Below, in pieces: positions 47,640-57,337 of a DNA stretch of 64,000 bases. The DNA lies in assembly GCF_027923465.1 (NCBI RefSeq), contig NZ_BRLB01000001.1:62001-126000 (forward strand), in the 5' to 3' direction. A program made the position numbers and the translations under genes. Source of the stretch: Vallitalea longa. Lineage in GTDB: Bacteria; Bacillota; Clostridia; Lachnospirales; Vallitaleaceae. Within the stretch, counting starts at the first letter, position 1. Every line of letters starts with the position of its first letter. The notes under the pieces are model-generated. The model did no database searches and was not told the origin of the DNA. It was given only the letters and a program-made list of their open reading frames with translations.

Positions 47640-48794
47640 CTAAACATAAATATAATCTCTATAAACAGGTTGTAAACCTTTATCTAGAATCATATTGTGT
47701 ACTTCACTAACATTACGTGGGTCAGAGATTTCAAATTGTTCATCACCTTTTTGATCTTCACCATGTCCTCCCACACTAACTTTAACTCCTGCTGATATTT
47801 TAGTGGCTACCATACCGACAACATTATTACGGAAACCTGCTCTTTCCCTAGTAGAAATAGTTATTCCTGCAAATGGCATAAATAATCTATAAGCCAACAT
47901 TACTTGCAATAGTTGAGTTTCATGTACATCCTTAGCATTATTTTCTTCATTATTTATATAAGGTCGTAGTCTTGGACAAGAAAACGAAACTTCCGCATAT
48001 GGATATTTCTTCTGTACAGAATATGCGTGTAACCCTGCTGCAAATGCATCTTTTCTAAAATCATCAATACCCAATAACGCACCAAATGATACCCCTCTCA
48101 TTCCTCCTAATAATGCTCTTTCTTGTGCATAGAAACGATATGGGAAAATTCTCTTGGCACCACTAAGATGTACCTGCTCATATTTATCAGTATTATATGT
48201 CTCTTGATAAACTGAGACAAAATCAGCTCCGCAGTTATGTAAATGCACATATTCATCAATATTTACAGGATATACTTCTATTCCTACTGTAGAAAAATAT
48301 TTTGATGCTAATTTTACTGCTTCTCCAATATACTCTACACTAGAAGTACTTCTTGATTCCCCTGTCAATAATAAAATTTCCTTCAAGCCTGTTGATGCTA
48401 TATTCTTAAATTCTTGATCTATTTCTTCTAGAGTAAGCATACCCCTGTGAATTTTGTTTTTACAGTTGAACCCGCAATATACACAATGATTCTCACAATA
48501 ATTAGCTATATATAAAGGTGTAAACATAGTGACTGAATTACCAAAGAACTTTCTGGTTCTTAGCGTTGCAAGTCTTGCCATTTTCTCTATATATGGCATA
48601 GCTTGTGGTGATAATATTGCTGCAAAATCATCTATTGAAAGTCTTTCCTTCTCCAATGCTCTTTCTACGTCTTTAGAAGTGTATTTACTATAATCATATT
48701 CATTGACTATTGACAATACTTCTTCCATCATATTGGATTCTATAACATCCATACCTTCTAAATATTCCATATGATTTACTTTTTCTCTATTCAT
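47640..48794 (-). CDS. thiH: 2-iminoacetate synthase (ThiH), radical SAM
   Basis: About 384 residues. The radical SAM cluster motif is CENHCVYCGF (about 103-112), and the family blocks LTGESRSTSSVEYIGEA and SFSCPRLRPY are present. ThiH cleaves tyrosine to dehydroglycine (2-iminoacetate) for the thiazole ring, the oxygen-independent route expected in an anaerobe. I place the start at the ATG at 48794, two bases after the thiG stop and seven after GGAGG. Confidence 0.95.
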   Translation of the reverse strand: MNREKVNHMEYLEGMDVIESNMMEEVLSIVNEYDYSKYTSKDVERALEKERLSIDDFAAILSPQAMPYIEKMARLATLRTRKFFGNSVTMFTPLYIANYCENHCVYCGFNCKNKIHRGMLTLEEIDQEFKNIASTGLKEILLLTGESRSTSSVEYIGEAVKLASKYFSTVGIEVYPVNIDEYVHLHNCGADFVSVYQETYNTDKYEQVHLSGAKRIFPYRFYAQERALLGGMRGVSFGALLGIDDFRKDAFAAGLHAYSVQKKYPYAEVSFSCPRLRPYINNEENNAKDVHETQLLQVMLAYRLFMPFAGITISTRERAGFRNNVVGMVATKISAGVKVSVGGHGEDQKGDEQFEISDPRNVSEVHNMILDKGLQPVYRDYIYV

Positions 48795-48796
48795 AA

Positions 48797-49564
48797 TCAA
48801 TCCTCCAAAAATCCAGTCAAAGGACTAGATGCTTCAGCCTTATTTTCTAGTACTCTTCCAAGCCCTGCAAGATAAGCAGCACGTCCTGCCTTAATTGCAT
48901 TTTTAAAAGCTTCTGCCATTGTATATATATCATTGGCCGTAGCAATTGCAGTATTACACATTACTGCATCTGCTCCCATTTCCATAGCCTCACATGCTTG
49001 AGATGGACGTCCGATACCAGCATCTACAATGATAGGTATATCTATTTCATCAATTAATATTTGTATGAAATCTTTAGTACATAAGCCTTTATTACTTCCA
49101 ATAGGTGAACCTAGAGGCATTATGCTAGCAGCCCCAGCATTAACCAATGCTCTTGCAACATTAAGATCCGGATACATGTAAGGCATTACAACGAAACCTT
49201 CTTTTGCAAGTATTTCTGTAGCTTTAATAGTTTCATAATTATCTGGAAGTAGATATCTAGAATCATTAATCACTTCTAATTTAATGAAGTTTCCACAACC
49301 TATCTCTCTTGATAATCTAGCTATCCTTAGTGCTTCTGAAGCATTTCTGGCACCTGAAGTATTAGGTAGTATTGTTATACCTTTTGGTATATAATCTAAT
49401 ATATTTTCTTGTCCTCCTACATTGGAACGTCGAAGTGCTAGAGTTACTATTTCCGCTTCTCCTTTATTAACAACTGCATCTATCATATCTAAATTAAACT
49501 TACCAGATCCTAATATAAATCTAGAATTAAATTCATGTCCTCCAATATTTAATTTATCATTCAT
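48797..49564 (-). CDS. thiG: Thiazole synthase ThiG
   Basis: 255-residue barrel typical of Thi[12 protein letters not shown] near the N-terminus, catalytic Lys in [17 protein letters not shown] (about 97-113), [17 protein letters not shown] and [20 protein letters not shown] (phosphate binding), [10 protein letters not shown]. It condenses 2-iminoacetate from ThiH, sulfur from ThiS-thiocarboxylate and deoxyxylulose phosphate. It forms a complex with ThiH, encoded directly downstream. Start at 49564, nine bases after AAAGGA. Confidence 0.95.
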   Translation of the reverse strand: MNDKLNIGGHEFNSRFILGSGKFNLDMIDAVVNKGEAEIVTLALRRSNVGGQENILDYIPKGITILPNTSGARNASEALRIARLSREIGCGNFIKLEVINDSRYLLPDNYETIKATEILAKEGFVVMPYMYPDLNVARALVNAGAASIMPLGSPIGSNKGLCTKDFIQILIDEIDIPIIVDAGIGRPSQACEAMEMGADAVMCNTAIATANDIYTMAEAFKNAIKAGRAAYLAGLGRVLENKAEASSPLTGFLED

Positions 49565-49580
49565 CACAATACATCCTTTC

Positions 49581-50384
49581 CTATATATCTTTTATTCCTA
49601 ATAATAGTCTTAGTACCATATTAGCTTGATGCCCAGCACATATATTTACTCTTGGTGCCATCAATCCTTGTCCAATCTTTGCTTCGTTCTCCAAATCACC
49701 ACATACATAGAGGTTTTTTATTGGATTAGTAGTCTGTATCATATTAGAACTATCATATCCAGCCATACCTGAAGCTGCAACAATATATGCATCTTGTAAT
49801 TTTTCTAAGACTACATTTACAAGTATTGATTTTGCTTCTGGCCCATCAAAAGCTTCGCAAATGATATCATATCCCGTAAAGAGTTTCACAATATTATTTT
49901 CTGTTACTTTTATATTTCTCGTCTCTATCTCAACATAAGGATTGATTTCATTAATTTGTTTTTCTAAAGCTTCTGTTTTATACATACCTAAATGACTTAT
50001 ATTATAATGTTGCCTGTTAAGATTACTTGGCTCAACAACATCATAATCAACTAATAATAGTTTTCCTACTCCTGTTCTTGCAAGCATAATTGCTATATTA
50101 GACCCTAGACCACCTAAGCCTGCTACTACTACTTTTCCCTTTTTGATTCTGTTATGTACATTAGGGGTATGCCTTGCTGTAAGCATACTTTCAAGCTCAT
50201 CTTTACCAGGCATAGTTCCTTTTTTTATAATGGTTACTATATCATTTGCTTGTATTTCATTATCTTCTTGCAGTTGGTAACCATTCAATATAACAATATC
50301 ATTTTCTCTTCCTATTCTCTTACGAAGAGAAAATGCTGTTCTTTCATTAGTATCCATTATCTTTCCATTTATGTTTATTTTCAT
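49581..50384 (-). CDS. thiF: ThiS adenylyltransferase ThiF with N-terminal ThiS-like domain
   Basis: About 267 residues. Residues about 1-57 form a ThiS-like beta-grasp domain without the C-terminal Gly-Gly, so it cannot itself carry sulfur. The E1-like domain follows with [20 protein letters not shown] (nucleotide binding, about 83-102), [16 protein letters not shown] and [10 protein letters not shown]. It lacks the CxxC zinc pairs of the E. coli type. Known clostridial ThiF proteins share this layout. Start at 50384 behind GGAGGAGG; three bases separate it from thiS. It adenylates the ThiS C-terminus. Confidence 0.92.
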   Translation of the reverse strand: MKININGKIMDTNERTAFSLRKRIGRENDIVILNGYQLQEDNEIQANDIVTIIKKGTMPGKDELESMLTARHTPNVHNRIKKGKVVVAGLGGLGSNIAIMLARTGVGKLLLVDYDVVEPSNLNRQHYNISHLGMYKTEALEKQINEINPYVEIETRNIKVTENNIVKLFTGYDIICEAFDGPEAKSILVNVVLEKLQDAYIVAASGMAGYDSSNMIQTTNPIKNLYVCGDLENEAKIGQGLMAPRVNICAGHQANMVLRLLLGIKDI

Positions 50385-50386
50385 TA

Positions 50387-50581
50387 TCAACCTCCTCCAA
50401 CAAAACTTACAATTTCAAGAGTACCTTTATTATCTAATATAATATTTTTATAATTACTCTTGGGAATGATGTTACCATTATATTCAACAGCAATTTTATT
50501 GATGTTATATTTGTTACTTATCAGATAATCGTATAGACATATATCTTCATCTAAATCAATATCAGTTCCATTCACTCTCAT
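50387..50581 (-). CDS. thiS: Sulfur carrier protein ThiS
   Basis: 64-residue beta-grasp protein ending EIVSFVGGG, with the terminal Gly-Gly needed for adenylation and thiocarboxylation. Other hallmarks are the N-terminal VNG turn and NKIAVEYNGNIIPKS. GGAGGT lies nine to ten bases upstream. First gene of the thiazole operon, preceded by a structured leader and a terminator belonging to the upstream operon. Confidence 0.93.
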   Translation of the reverse strand: MRVNGTDIDLDEDICLYDYLISNKYNINKIAVEYNGNIIPKSNYKNIILDNKGTLEIVSFVGGG

Positions 50582-50679
50582 TATTCTGACACCTCCTATG
50601 ATTGATTTAATATATAAAACATGGCTACTCTTTTTTGCATAGCAAATCTGTCGTTAGGAAAATTTTCTCCTAATTTAAT
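50582..50679 (-). promoter_or_regulatory. thiS leader with two small stems, no TPP riboswitch seen
   Basis: The leader holds a palindrome TTAGGAGAAAATTTTCCTAA (minus strand, about 50655-50675) and a short GGCTA/TAGC stem (about 50621-50645) before the ribosome site. None of the conserved TPP-riboswitch words (CTGAGA, ACCTGATCTGG) is present. A candidate structured RNA upstream of thiS has been described in Firmicutes as I recall; whether this is that motif I cannot decide. Confidence 0.35.
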
Positions 50680-50736
50680 AAAAAAAAGCACAAAATGAGA
50701 TTTACACCCGCGGTGGTGTACCCCATTTTATGCTTA
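50680..50736 (-). terminator. Terminator of the ECF/ABC operon
   Basis: Branched stem: outer AAGCACAAAATGAG (50687-50700) with 50723-50736, inner TACACC (50704-50709) with GGTGTA (50716-50721), followed on the minus strand by a run of eight T (complement of 50681-50688). It lies about 85 bases past the last half-ABC gene and cleanly separates that operon from the thi genes. Confidence 0.88.
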
Positions 50737-50819
50737 TTGTTTTCTTTGAACCATATTTAATTAATTCATATTATAGATTATTTTAATCCTATAGTCAAGA
50801 TTAAATATTGCAATAGCTA

Positions 50820-52541
50820 TTATGCCATTATATTATCATTTAACTTTTGTTCAGCACTCCACATATTATAATACTTACCTTTTCTATCCAATAGTTGTCT
50901 ATGTGTACCACTTTCTCGTATAATACCATTATCAACAACCAGAATATTATCTGCACCTTCGATAATAGATAATGTATGTGCTACCATAATGACAGTTTTC
51001 TTATCCCTAAGCAGATTAGATATAGCATTTTTTACTGCCAATTCATTTTCTATATCTAATGATGCAGTTGCTTCGTCAAGCAATATAATGGGACTATCTT
51101 TTATAATCGCACGTGCAATAGATAGCCTTTGTCTTTCGCCCCCTGAAAATAGATTTCCGTTTTCACCTACTAAAGTATCATACCTCAAATCTAATTGATT
51201 TATAAACTGTTCACAATTAGCTAACCTACAAGCTTCTTCTATTTCTTTATCTGTAGCTGATGGACGAGCATACCTTATATTATTCCTGATTGTATCATTA
51301 AATAGAAATACATCTTGGTCAACCATAGAAATCTGACTAAGCACCTTAACTGCATCTACATTTCTAGTAGATACATTACCAATCTTGATGTCTCCTGAAT
51401 CAGATTCATAATATTTAGAAATCAAGTTTAGAATTGTAGATTTACCAGAACCAGAATCTCCTACTATAGCAGTAAGCTTTTTATCTTCTGCTGAAAAACT
51501 TACTCCATTTAGTACATTTTTGTCTCTGTCATAAGAAAATGTCACATCTTCAAATTCAATATCATGAACATTTGGTGTAAATTGTAAATCTCTTTCTACT
51601 TCTTCCTTTTCATCGATAATATTGTTTATATGCCATTTAGATATAGTTAGATTCTTGTAAGAAGTCAAATCAACAAATATTACCCCTGCCAACTTACATG
51701 AAAATATTGGAAGTAGGCTTAACATAAATAAAATTGGAGCATCGAAAGTATTAAGGCTATATCCATGCCAAGCAATTAATATCATTAAGGGAAGAGTTAA
51801 CCATGATAATATACTGAAAACCATACCTATGGGTATTACATTTTTCTCATATACATAACTTATGTTACTGTATGAACGCATAGAATCTGTTACTACTTTA
51901 TTCTTAGTACCTCCGATACCATACGCTCTAAAAGTTTGAATTCCAGTAATATATTCTACTATATTACTTACATTATTAGCCATCACACTGTTTTTTTCGT
52001 TACCATATTTCTTCACTGCACGGAAAGATACCCATAAAGTAGGTAATAACATCAGATCTCCAATAAGTATAATCATACCTGCCGGTACATAGATGGTACA
52101 TACAAAAATAATCAACATCACTGAAAGTGCTCCGTTCTTAGCAATATCTCCTGCTTTATGTGTTAAGATTTTTTCGTAGTTATTAACATCATTCGTAGCT
52201 ACATTTATATATTCACCTGTCTGTCCTTTAGTAAATCTAAATAATGGTATTTTCTTGATTTTATCTCCTAGAAACAGACGTATTTGTCTGCTAACGTCAG
52301 CTCCACCTATTTGTCCTTCAGTATAGCCTATACTATATATAATTATACGAATGAGAAATACAACACCGAGTGCAGCTGTAGAATTAAGCAGTAATTTTGT
52401 ACTAAGATTGTTCTGCCATAATGCTCTTATACAATCCAATAAAACTATGAAATTACAACCCGACAACATTCCTTCTATTGTATTTAGAATCATTGATATA
52501 TAAAAATGCTTATTCTTTTTTAGTACATTTACTTTATTCAT
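50820..52541 (-). CDS. Half-size ABC exporter-fold transporter (second of pair)
   Basis: 573 residues, six-helix membrane domain (about 1-310) plus ATPase (about 330-573). Walker A GDSGSGKST, Q-loop MVDQDVFLFND, signature FSGGERQR, Walker B PIILLDEATAS, VAHTLS. The start overlaps the upstream partner's stop by four bases, so the two are translated together and form a heterodimer. It is the counterpart of the protein at 21695-23434 in the other Fur-linked operon. Likely substrate: an iron chelate or haem, from context; drug export is the alternative. Confidence 0.86.
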   Translation of the reverse strand: MNKVNVLKKNKHFYISMILNTIEGMLSGCNFIVLLDCIRALWQNNLSTKLLLNSTAALGVVFLIRIIIYSIGYTEGQIGGADVSRQIRLFLGDKIKKIPLFRFTKGQTGEYINVATNDVNNYEKILTHKAGDIAKNGALSVMLIIFVCTIYVPAGMIILIGDLMLLPTLWVSFRAVKKYGNEKNSVMANNVSNIVEYITGIQTFRAYGIGGTKNKVVTDSMRSYSNISYVYEKNVIPIGMVFSILSWLTLPLMILIAWHGYSLNTFDAPILFMLSLLPIFSCKLAGVIFVDLTSYKNLTISKWHINNIIDEKEEVERDLQFTPNVHDIEFEDVTFSYDRDKNVLNGVSFSAEDKKLTAIVGDSGSGKSTILNLISKYYESDSGDIKIGNVSTRNVDAVKVLSQISMVDQDVFLFNDTIRNNIRYARPSATDKEIEEACRLANCEQFINQLDLRYDTLVGENGNLFSGGERQRLSIARAIIKDSPIILLDEATASLDIENELAVKNAISNLLRDKKTVIMVAHTLSIIEGADNILVVDNGIIRESGTHRQLLDRKGKYYNMWSAEQKLNDNIMA

Positions 52542-54295
52542 GCTCTACCTCCTCCCATATGATATGATGTTTTTCTAGCTTGTTCATAATCATGCCATGC
52601 ATCTTTGTAATACTTATTTTTACTTTTAACCTCTTCATGCTTACCCATACATGATATTGTATTATTTTCTACTACTGCTACTTTGTCACATTGTAGAACT
52701 ACACTTAATCTATGAGCGACAATAATAACTGTTTTACCTTTACATAAATTATGTATAGCTTTGTCTATTTCCAATTGATTTTCAGGGTCAGCTGCTGAAG
52801 TGGCTTCATCAAGTATTAGGAGTGGTGCATTTTTGAGTATTGCCCTAGCTATTGCTATACGTTGCTTTTCCCCTCCTGAAAAACGTGATCCATAACTTCC
52901 GACAAGAGTATCATATCCGTCAGGTAAAGACATAATATAATCGTCTATCTGAGCTTTTTTAGCAGCCTCTCTCACTTGTTCAATTGTTGCCTCACTACCC
53001 ATTCTGATATTTTCTATAACACTTCCTCTTGTTAGAAAAGTTTTTTGAAATACTATAGACACGTTTTTAAGAAGTTCTTCGTAATTTATTTCTTTAATAT
53101 CTTTATTACCTATCAATATTTTACCTTTATTCACATCATAGAACCTTGCAATCAATTGAATGATAGTACTTTTACCCGCACCAGAACGTCCCACTATTGC
53201 TATTTTTTCTCCATCTTTTATGTTGATACTACAATTTTCTAATATATTGAGTTTATTATCATACGAAAAGGTAACATTTCTAAGTTCCACTGAATGTTTA
53301 GTTGGAAATTCAGTCCCTCCTTCATACGCAGGAATCTCTAGTATCTCCTCTGCTTTACGTATTCCATTTAAAACTTGAGCAAAATTAGAACCTAACTCTT
53401 GCAACGGACGTAATTCAGTTAGATACAGTGAACCTACTATTGCAAATAATATAAATACACTAGCAGATAAACTTCCTTTTAAAAACCAGAATCCTCCAAT
53501 AGGAACAATCAACAATAATCCACATTCAACTATTACAATATACATTGCATAAGGAGGACCCATTTTACGTGAAATCTTTTTCCACACTGAATATTCATCT
53601 TCTACTGCATTTGAATATTTAGTAAATGATTTGCTTCCCATATTATACGCTTTTATTAATTTCATACCGCTTATGTACTCTATCATAGTTGAATTAAGAC
53701 TTGCAATGGAATGAGATGCCCTTTCCATCATTTTGTCTGTACCTCTAAACATTATACCCATTATCAAAAATGCCAAGACAAGTGGTATAAGAGATATTAA
53801 CGCTAATTTCCAATTGACGATACACAAATATATAAATATAGCTAATGGTCCGCTTATGTAAAAAACAAGTTCCGGTAGATGATGAGCTAAAAACAATTCC
53901 AGTTTTTCAATCTCTTCATTTAATACTGTTTTTATTTCTCCTGTATTACGTTCACTAAGGCTTCCCAATGGAACTTTGGACATATGATTTATAACCAAGC
54001 ATCTTACCTTGAACAAAGCATTATATGCTCCCTTATGAGATAAGACACCAGATGTACCGAACAAAATAAATCTAATGATTATACCGAAGAAAAGTAATGT
54101 ACAATAGTTTACAATCACTCCTTTTGTACAAGTTCCCGAATAAATGTTTTCCATAATCTTGTATACAGCATAATATGGAATTGTAGTGCTTAATCCACTA
54201 ATCAAAGAACATATAACCGATAAATAGAGATAGTACTTGTCTTTACCAGCCCATTTTAATAATAATCCTATTAACTCTCTTTTGCTTTTATTCAT
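52538..54295 (-). CDS. Half-size ABC exporter-fold transporter (first of pair)
   Basis: 585 residues. Membrane domain about 1-320; ATPase with Walker A GRSGAGKST, Q-loop VFQKTFLTRG, signature FSGGEKQR, Walker B LLILDEATSA, VAHRLS. Its N-terminal region (YLSVICSLISG, IPYYAVYKIM, FLAHHLPE) closely parallels the broken gene at 23436-25173 (YLSVICGFLSV, VPYYCTYKII, FLAHHIPE), so the two loci carry related pairs. It follows the ECF genes on the same strand. Confidence 0.86.
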   Translation of the reverse strand: MNKSKRELIGLLLKWAGKDKYYLYLSVICSLISGLSTTIPYYAVYKIMENIYSGTCTKGVIVNYCTLLFFGIIIRFILFGTSGVLSHKGAYNALFKVRCLVINHMSKVPLGSLSERNTGEIKTVLNEEIEKLELFLAHHLPELVFYISGPLAIFIYLCIVNWKLALISLIPLVLAFLIMGIMFRGTDKMMERASHSIASLNSTMIEYISGMKLIKAYNMGSKSFTKYSNAVEDEYSVWKKISRKMGPPYAMYIVIVECGLLLIVPIGGFWFLKGSLSASVFILFAIVGSLYLTELRPLQELGSNFAQVLNGIRKAEEILEIPAYEGGTEFPTKHSVELRNVTFSYDNKLNILENCSINIKDGEKIAIVGRSGAGKSTIIQLIARFYDVNKGKILIGNKDIKEINYEELLKNVSIVFQKTFLTRGSVIENIRMGSEATIEQVREAAKKAQIDDYIMSLPDGYDTLVGSYGSRFSGGEKQRIAIARAILKNAPLLILDEATSAADPENQLEIDKAIHNLCKGKTVIIVAHRLSVVLQCDKVAVVENNTISCMGKHEEVKSKNKYYKDAWHDYEQARKTSYHMGGGRA

Positions 54296-54340
54296 TTTTT
54301 TACACTTCTTTCAATTTTATATCGAAAACAATCTATATAG

Positions 54341-55795
54341 TTATACAATAAAAAACTCACGTAATTTACTTCTAGTTTTTTCATTTAATGAAAAATCATC
54401 TAATAATTTACCATCATCAAAATGAATTACCCTGCTACAGACCAAAGAAATAAACTCATAATCATGAGTCACAAGAAAAATCACCTTGCCCATATTAGCT
54501 AATTTCTTTATTATTCCAACCACTTGTAACATACTATCATAATCAAGTCCACTAGTTGGTTCGTCAAACACAAGTATCTCTTTCTTACATATCATACTGA
54601 CAGCTATTGCCGTTCTTTGTTTTTGACCTCCTGATAAAGTGTTCGGATGTCTATTTTTATATTCATATATCTTTAATTCTTTCATCACTTTTTCTATAAG
54701 CTCCATATCAGGATTCTTTATCCCAAAATGACATTCTTGTTCAACGCTCTCACTGAATAGTTGATAATTAACATCTTGCATAACCATATATGATAATTTT
54801 AGCCTTTGTTTTTTGTTAACTTTTTTACCTTTCCAACAAAAACCACCTTTACAGCCTTTATGCAATCCACATACACTTCTCAGAAATGTTGATTTTCCTG
54901 CTCCATTTTTACCGATGATTCCTATAATCTCTCCTCGTTCAGCACATATAGAAACATCTTGTATGATTACATTTTTTTTGTAGGATACTTCCACATTATT
55001 GATATCCAGTATACCTTTATCTGCTTTTCTATCTTTATTTGAAGGTACTACTTCTTCTAAGTCAGTGGTTCTGAATCCTAATCTCATTCTTTTATCAAAA
55101 GGAATATTCAAGAATTCATCTTTGTCATATATTTTTTCAACTCTTCCTTTTTCAATATGAACAACTCTATCTATAATATCTTTCAAATAATACAATCTAT
55201 GCTCTGCTACTACTATTGTCTTGCCTTTTCTTTTTAACATGACCAATATGTTTTGTAACTTTTTTATTGCATTTACATCAAGATTAGAAGATGGTTCATC
55301 TAAAACATAAATATCTGGAGACATAGCATATATGGAAGCAAAAGCTATTTTCTGTTTTTCACCTCCTGATAATTCAAAAATACTTCTGTTCATCAATTCT
55401 TCTATATGTAAATCATTTTCTGCTTTTTTAACAGATTTTATTAATTTCTCATATGGATATGATAGATTTTCTATTCCAAATGCTACTTCACTATCTGTAT
55501 CAACATTAAAAAATTGAGTCCTGGGATTTTGAAAAACAGAGCCGACTTTTTCTGCTATTTCATACATATTCATATTTGATATATTTTCATTATTAATACT
55601 TATATCTCCTTTTAATTCCCCATGATAGAAATGTGGAATCAAACCATTGATCAATCTGGTGATTGTAGTTTTTCCACAACCGCTTTTACCACATAGTAGA
55701 ATACATTCTCCTTTTTTTATAGTTAGATTAATATCTTTTATTCCATTATCATCTTTTCCTTGATAAGAGAATGAAACATCTTTTAATTCAATCAA
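54341..55795 (-). CDS. ECF transporter ATPase, two fused ABC domains
   Basis: 484 residues with two complete ABC domains. First: Walker A GKSGCGKTT (about 36), signature LSGGEKQK, Walker B DIYVLDEPSSN. Second: Walker A GKNGAGKST (about 298), signature LSGGQKQR, Walker B LVFDEPTSG. This EcfA-AA' fusion replaces the usual heterodimer and powers the EcfT/S-component pair encoded upstream. The tandem ATPase next to an MptD-type S component is a common dedicated (group I) ECF arrangement. Confidence 0.92.
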   Translation of the reverse strand: MIELKDVSFSYQGKDDNGIKDINLTIKKGECILLCGKSGCGKTTITRLINGLIPHFYHGELKGDISINNENISNMNMYEIAEKVGSVFQNPRTQFFNVDTDSEVAFGIENLSYPYEKLIKSVKKAENDLHIEELMNRSIFELSGGEKQKIAFASIYAMSPDIYVLDEPSSNLDVNAIKKLQNILVMLKRKGKTIVVAEHRLYYLKDIIDRVVHIEKGRVEKIYDKDEFLNIPFDKRMRLGFRTTDLEEVVPSNKDRKADKGILDINNVEVSYKKNVIIQDVSICAERGEIIGIIGKNGAGKSTFLRSVCGLHKGCKGGFCWKGKKVNKKQRLKLSYMVMQDVNYQLFSESVEQECHFGIKNPDMELIEKVMKELKIYEYKNRHPNTLSGGQKQRTAIAVSMICKKEILVFDEPTSGLDYDSMLQVVGIIKKLANMGKVIFLVTHDYEFISLVCSRVIHFDDGKLLDDFSLNEKTRSKLREFFIV

Positions 55796-55807
55796 GATAC
55801 TGCCTCC

Positions 55808-56530
55808 TTATAATACTATCGCTAACACAAGTAATGCAGTAAAGCAAATAGTGCACATAACATCTGCTATTGTAAAATGTATTTTCTGAACACACGTACG
55901 CAGCTTAGGATTCTCGATACCTCTTGTAACAGCCGCTGCTGATAATTCATCTGCTACTTTTGATGCTGACATCATAAGAGGTACATATACACATTCTATA
56001 GTTTGAAGTGGTGTAACTAGAAAACCTTTAATTGATGGTGATACATTTCTCATCTTCATAGCATCTTTTATACATCCAAAGTCCTCACCAACCATTGGAA
56101 AATATCTTAGCATTACAGTTAATGGAATCACTACACTTCTGGGCATATGAATACGATTCATTGCTGCCATGAATTCATTAACTTTTGTTGTAGAAATAAT
56201 AATTCCACCAAGCATACCACATGGAAATATTTTTCTAATAAACATACAGAAACTTACAAGCATTATCTTTAGCGTTTTGACCAAATATATTGAGCTTAGT
56301 GACTGTATCAATAATATTATGAAATATGCAACCGACATTTTAAAAGTAAACCTATATGCTCCTGTAATCAAACCAAATATAATAATAAAGCAAGCAAGTA
56401 TCACTTCTAATTTAATAGAACCTGCAAAAAAAACTGACAGATTACCAACTAATAATATATACAATTTGGTTCTTGGATCTATATGTATAAGTCCTTGTTT
56501 TTTCGAACTAGTTATAAACATTAAATTCAT
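55808..56530 (-). CDS. ECF transporter transmembrane subunit EcfT (CbiQ family)
   Basis: 240 residues, about five helices, with HIDPRTKLYILLVGN at the N-terminus. The ATPase-coupling Ala-Arg-Gly motif appears as AAAVTRGIEN (about 204-213), and an earlier related site as MKMRNVSPS. It overlaps the S-component gene by four bases (ATGA) and lies 12 bases before the ATPase gene. Confidence 0.9.
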   Translation of the reverse strand: MNLMFITSSKKQGLIHIDPRTKLYILLVGNLSVFFAGSIKLEVILACFIIIFGLITGAYRFTFKMSVAYFIILLIQSLSSIYLVKTLKIMLVSFCMFIRKIFPCGMLGGIIISTTKVNEFMAAMNRIHMPRSVVIPLTVMLRYFPMVGEDFGCIKDAMKMRNVSPSIKGFLVTPLQTIECVYVPLMMSASKVADELSAAAVTRGIENPKLRTCVQKIHFTIADVMCTICFTALLVLAIVL

Positions 56531-57138
56531 GCTGTTATTCCCGCTTTTTCAAATTGTTTTTTTAGTAGTCTTTTACCTAATAAAGCACTTATAAATGCAA
56601 GTAGCAGTGTTCCAATAACCATTGCTGGCAACATCCAATCCTTAGCTGTAGCAACCATTGTATCCATATAAGTCTGTTCTGTTCCTTTACCAACTAAATA
56701 CTCGATATATTTACTCTGATTTATCCACAACATCATGTATGAACCAATAGGATTAAGAGAAAATATCATGAATCCTAGAATATTAAGTTTATTATTTTTG
56801 AACTTACCTGCACCTGATATCAGCTCTGCTACAATTGCAAGTATTATATATGCTACTGACCACAACCAGTACATACCAGTTACAAACATAAGTAATCCCA
56901 TTAATATACCAAGTATTGTGATTGGTCCATGTTTTGGTACTTTAGCTATTAATAATAAATATACAGGACCAGTTAATAAAGCTACCGATGGTGGTAATAA
57001 GAATGTTAGTACTGGATTAGGTGCAAATAATATTCCTCCTATCATCGTTAATACGAAAAACAATGCAGAGAATATTCCTGTTACTACCAAATCTTTAATT
57101 GATAATTTTTGTTCTGAAAACCCTGTTACATTAGACAT
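56527..57138 (-). CDS. ECF substrate-binding S component, MptD family
   Basis: About 203 residues, five to six helices, resembling the MptD/Trep_Strep family: SIKDLVVTGIFSALFFVLTM, the FAPNPVLTFLLPPSVALLTG block, and KVPKHGPITILGILMGL. Related S components occur beside haem or iron uptake genes (the streptococcal sia operon), but the family's substrates are not settled. I use the ATG at 57138 (MSNVTG), eight bases after GGAGG; the ATG at 57171 has no proper ribosome site. First gene of the operon, behind a Fur-box promoter. Confidence 0.86.
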   Translation of the reverse strand: MSNVTGFSEQKLSIKDLVVTGIFSALFFVLTMIGGILFAPNPVLTFLLPPSVALLTGPVYLLLIAKVPKHGPITILGILMGLLMFVTGMYWLWSVAYIILAIVAELISGAGKFKNNKLNILGFMIFSLNPIGSYMMLWINQSKYIEYLVGKGTEQTYMDTMVATAKDWMLPAMVIGTLLLAFISALLGKRLLKKQFEKAGITA

Positions 57139-57238
57139 GTCAAATTCCTCCTTAGTTATTAATGCCTTCATTTTCCCTTATTGACAAAGTAAATAAGTTT
57201 TATTAAAATAGCAAATATGTATTAATATGCTGAAACTA

Positions 57239-57276
57239 AGTATACAACTGTGTAATCCAATTGACAATGATTATCA
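57239..57276 (-). promoter_or_regulatory. Fur box overlapping the ECF operon promoter
   Basis: Minus-strand promoter: TTGTCA (57262-57267), 17-base spacer, TATACT (57239-57244). TGACAATGATTATCA at 57262-57276 matches the 7-1-7 Fur consensus TGATAATNATTATCA at all but one base and overlaps the -35, so bound Fur would block the ECF/ABC operon. It is also in the leader region of the divergent AraC gene. Confidence 0.82.
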
Positions 57277-57337
57277 ATCGCATTCGTCCGATCCTGTTAA
57301 ACATTCGTCTAATTGTGATATTAAAGGAGGGTTTCTA

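Noticed and set aside
50582-50680. TPP riboswitch expected upstream of thiS
   Set aside because: No conserved TPP aptamer words on the coding strand, and the space after the upstream terminator is too short for aptamer plus expression platform.
57227-57337. Longer N-terminus for the AraC regulator beside the ECF operon
   Set aside because: No ribosome site at 57227, the extension crosses the Fur box, and AAAGGAGG stands correctly before the ATG at 57338.
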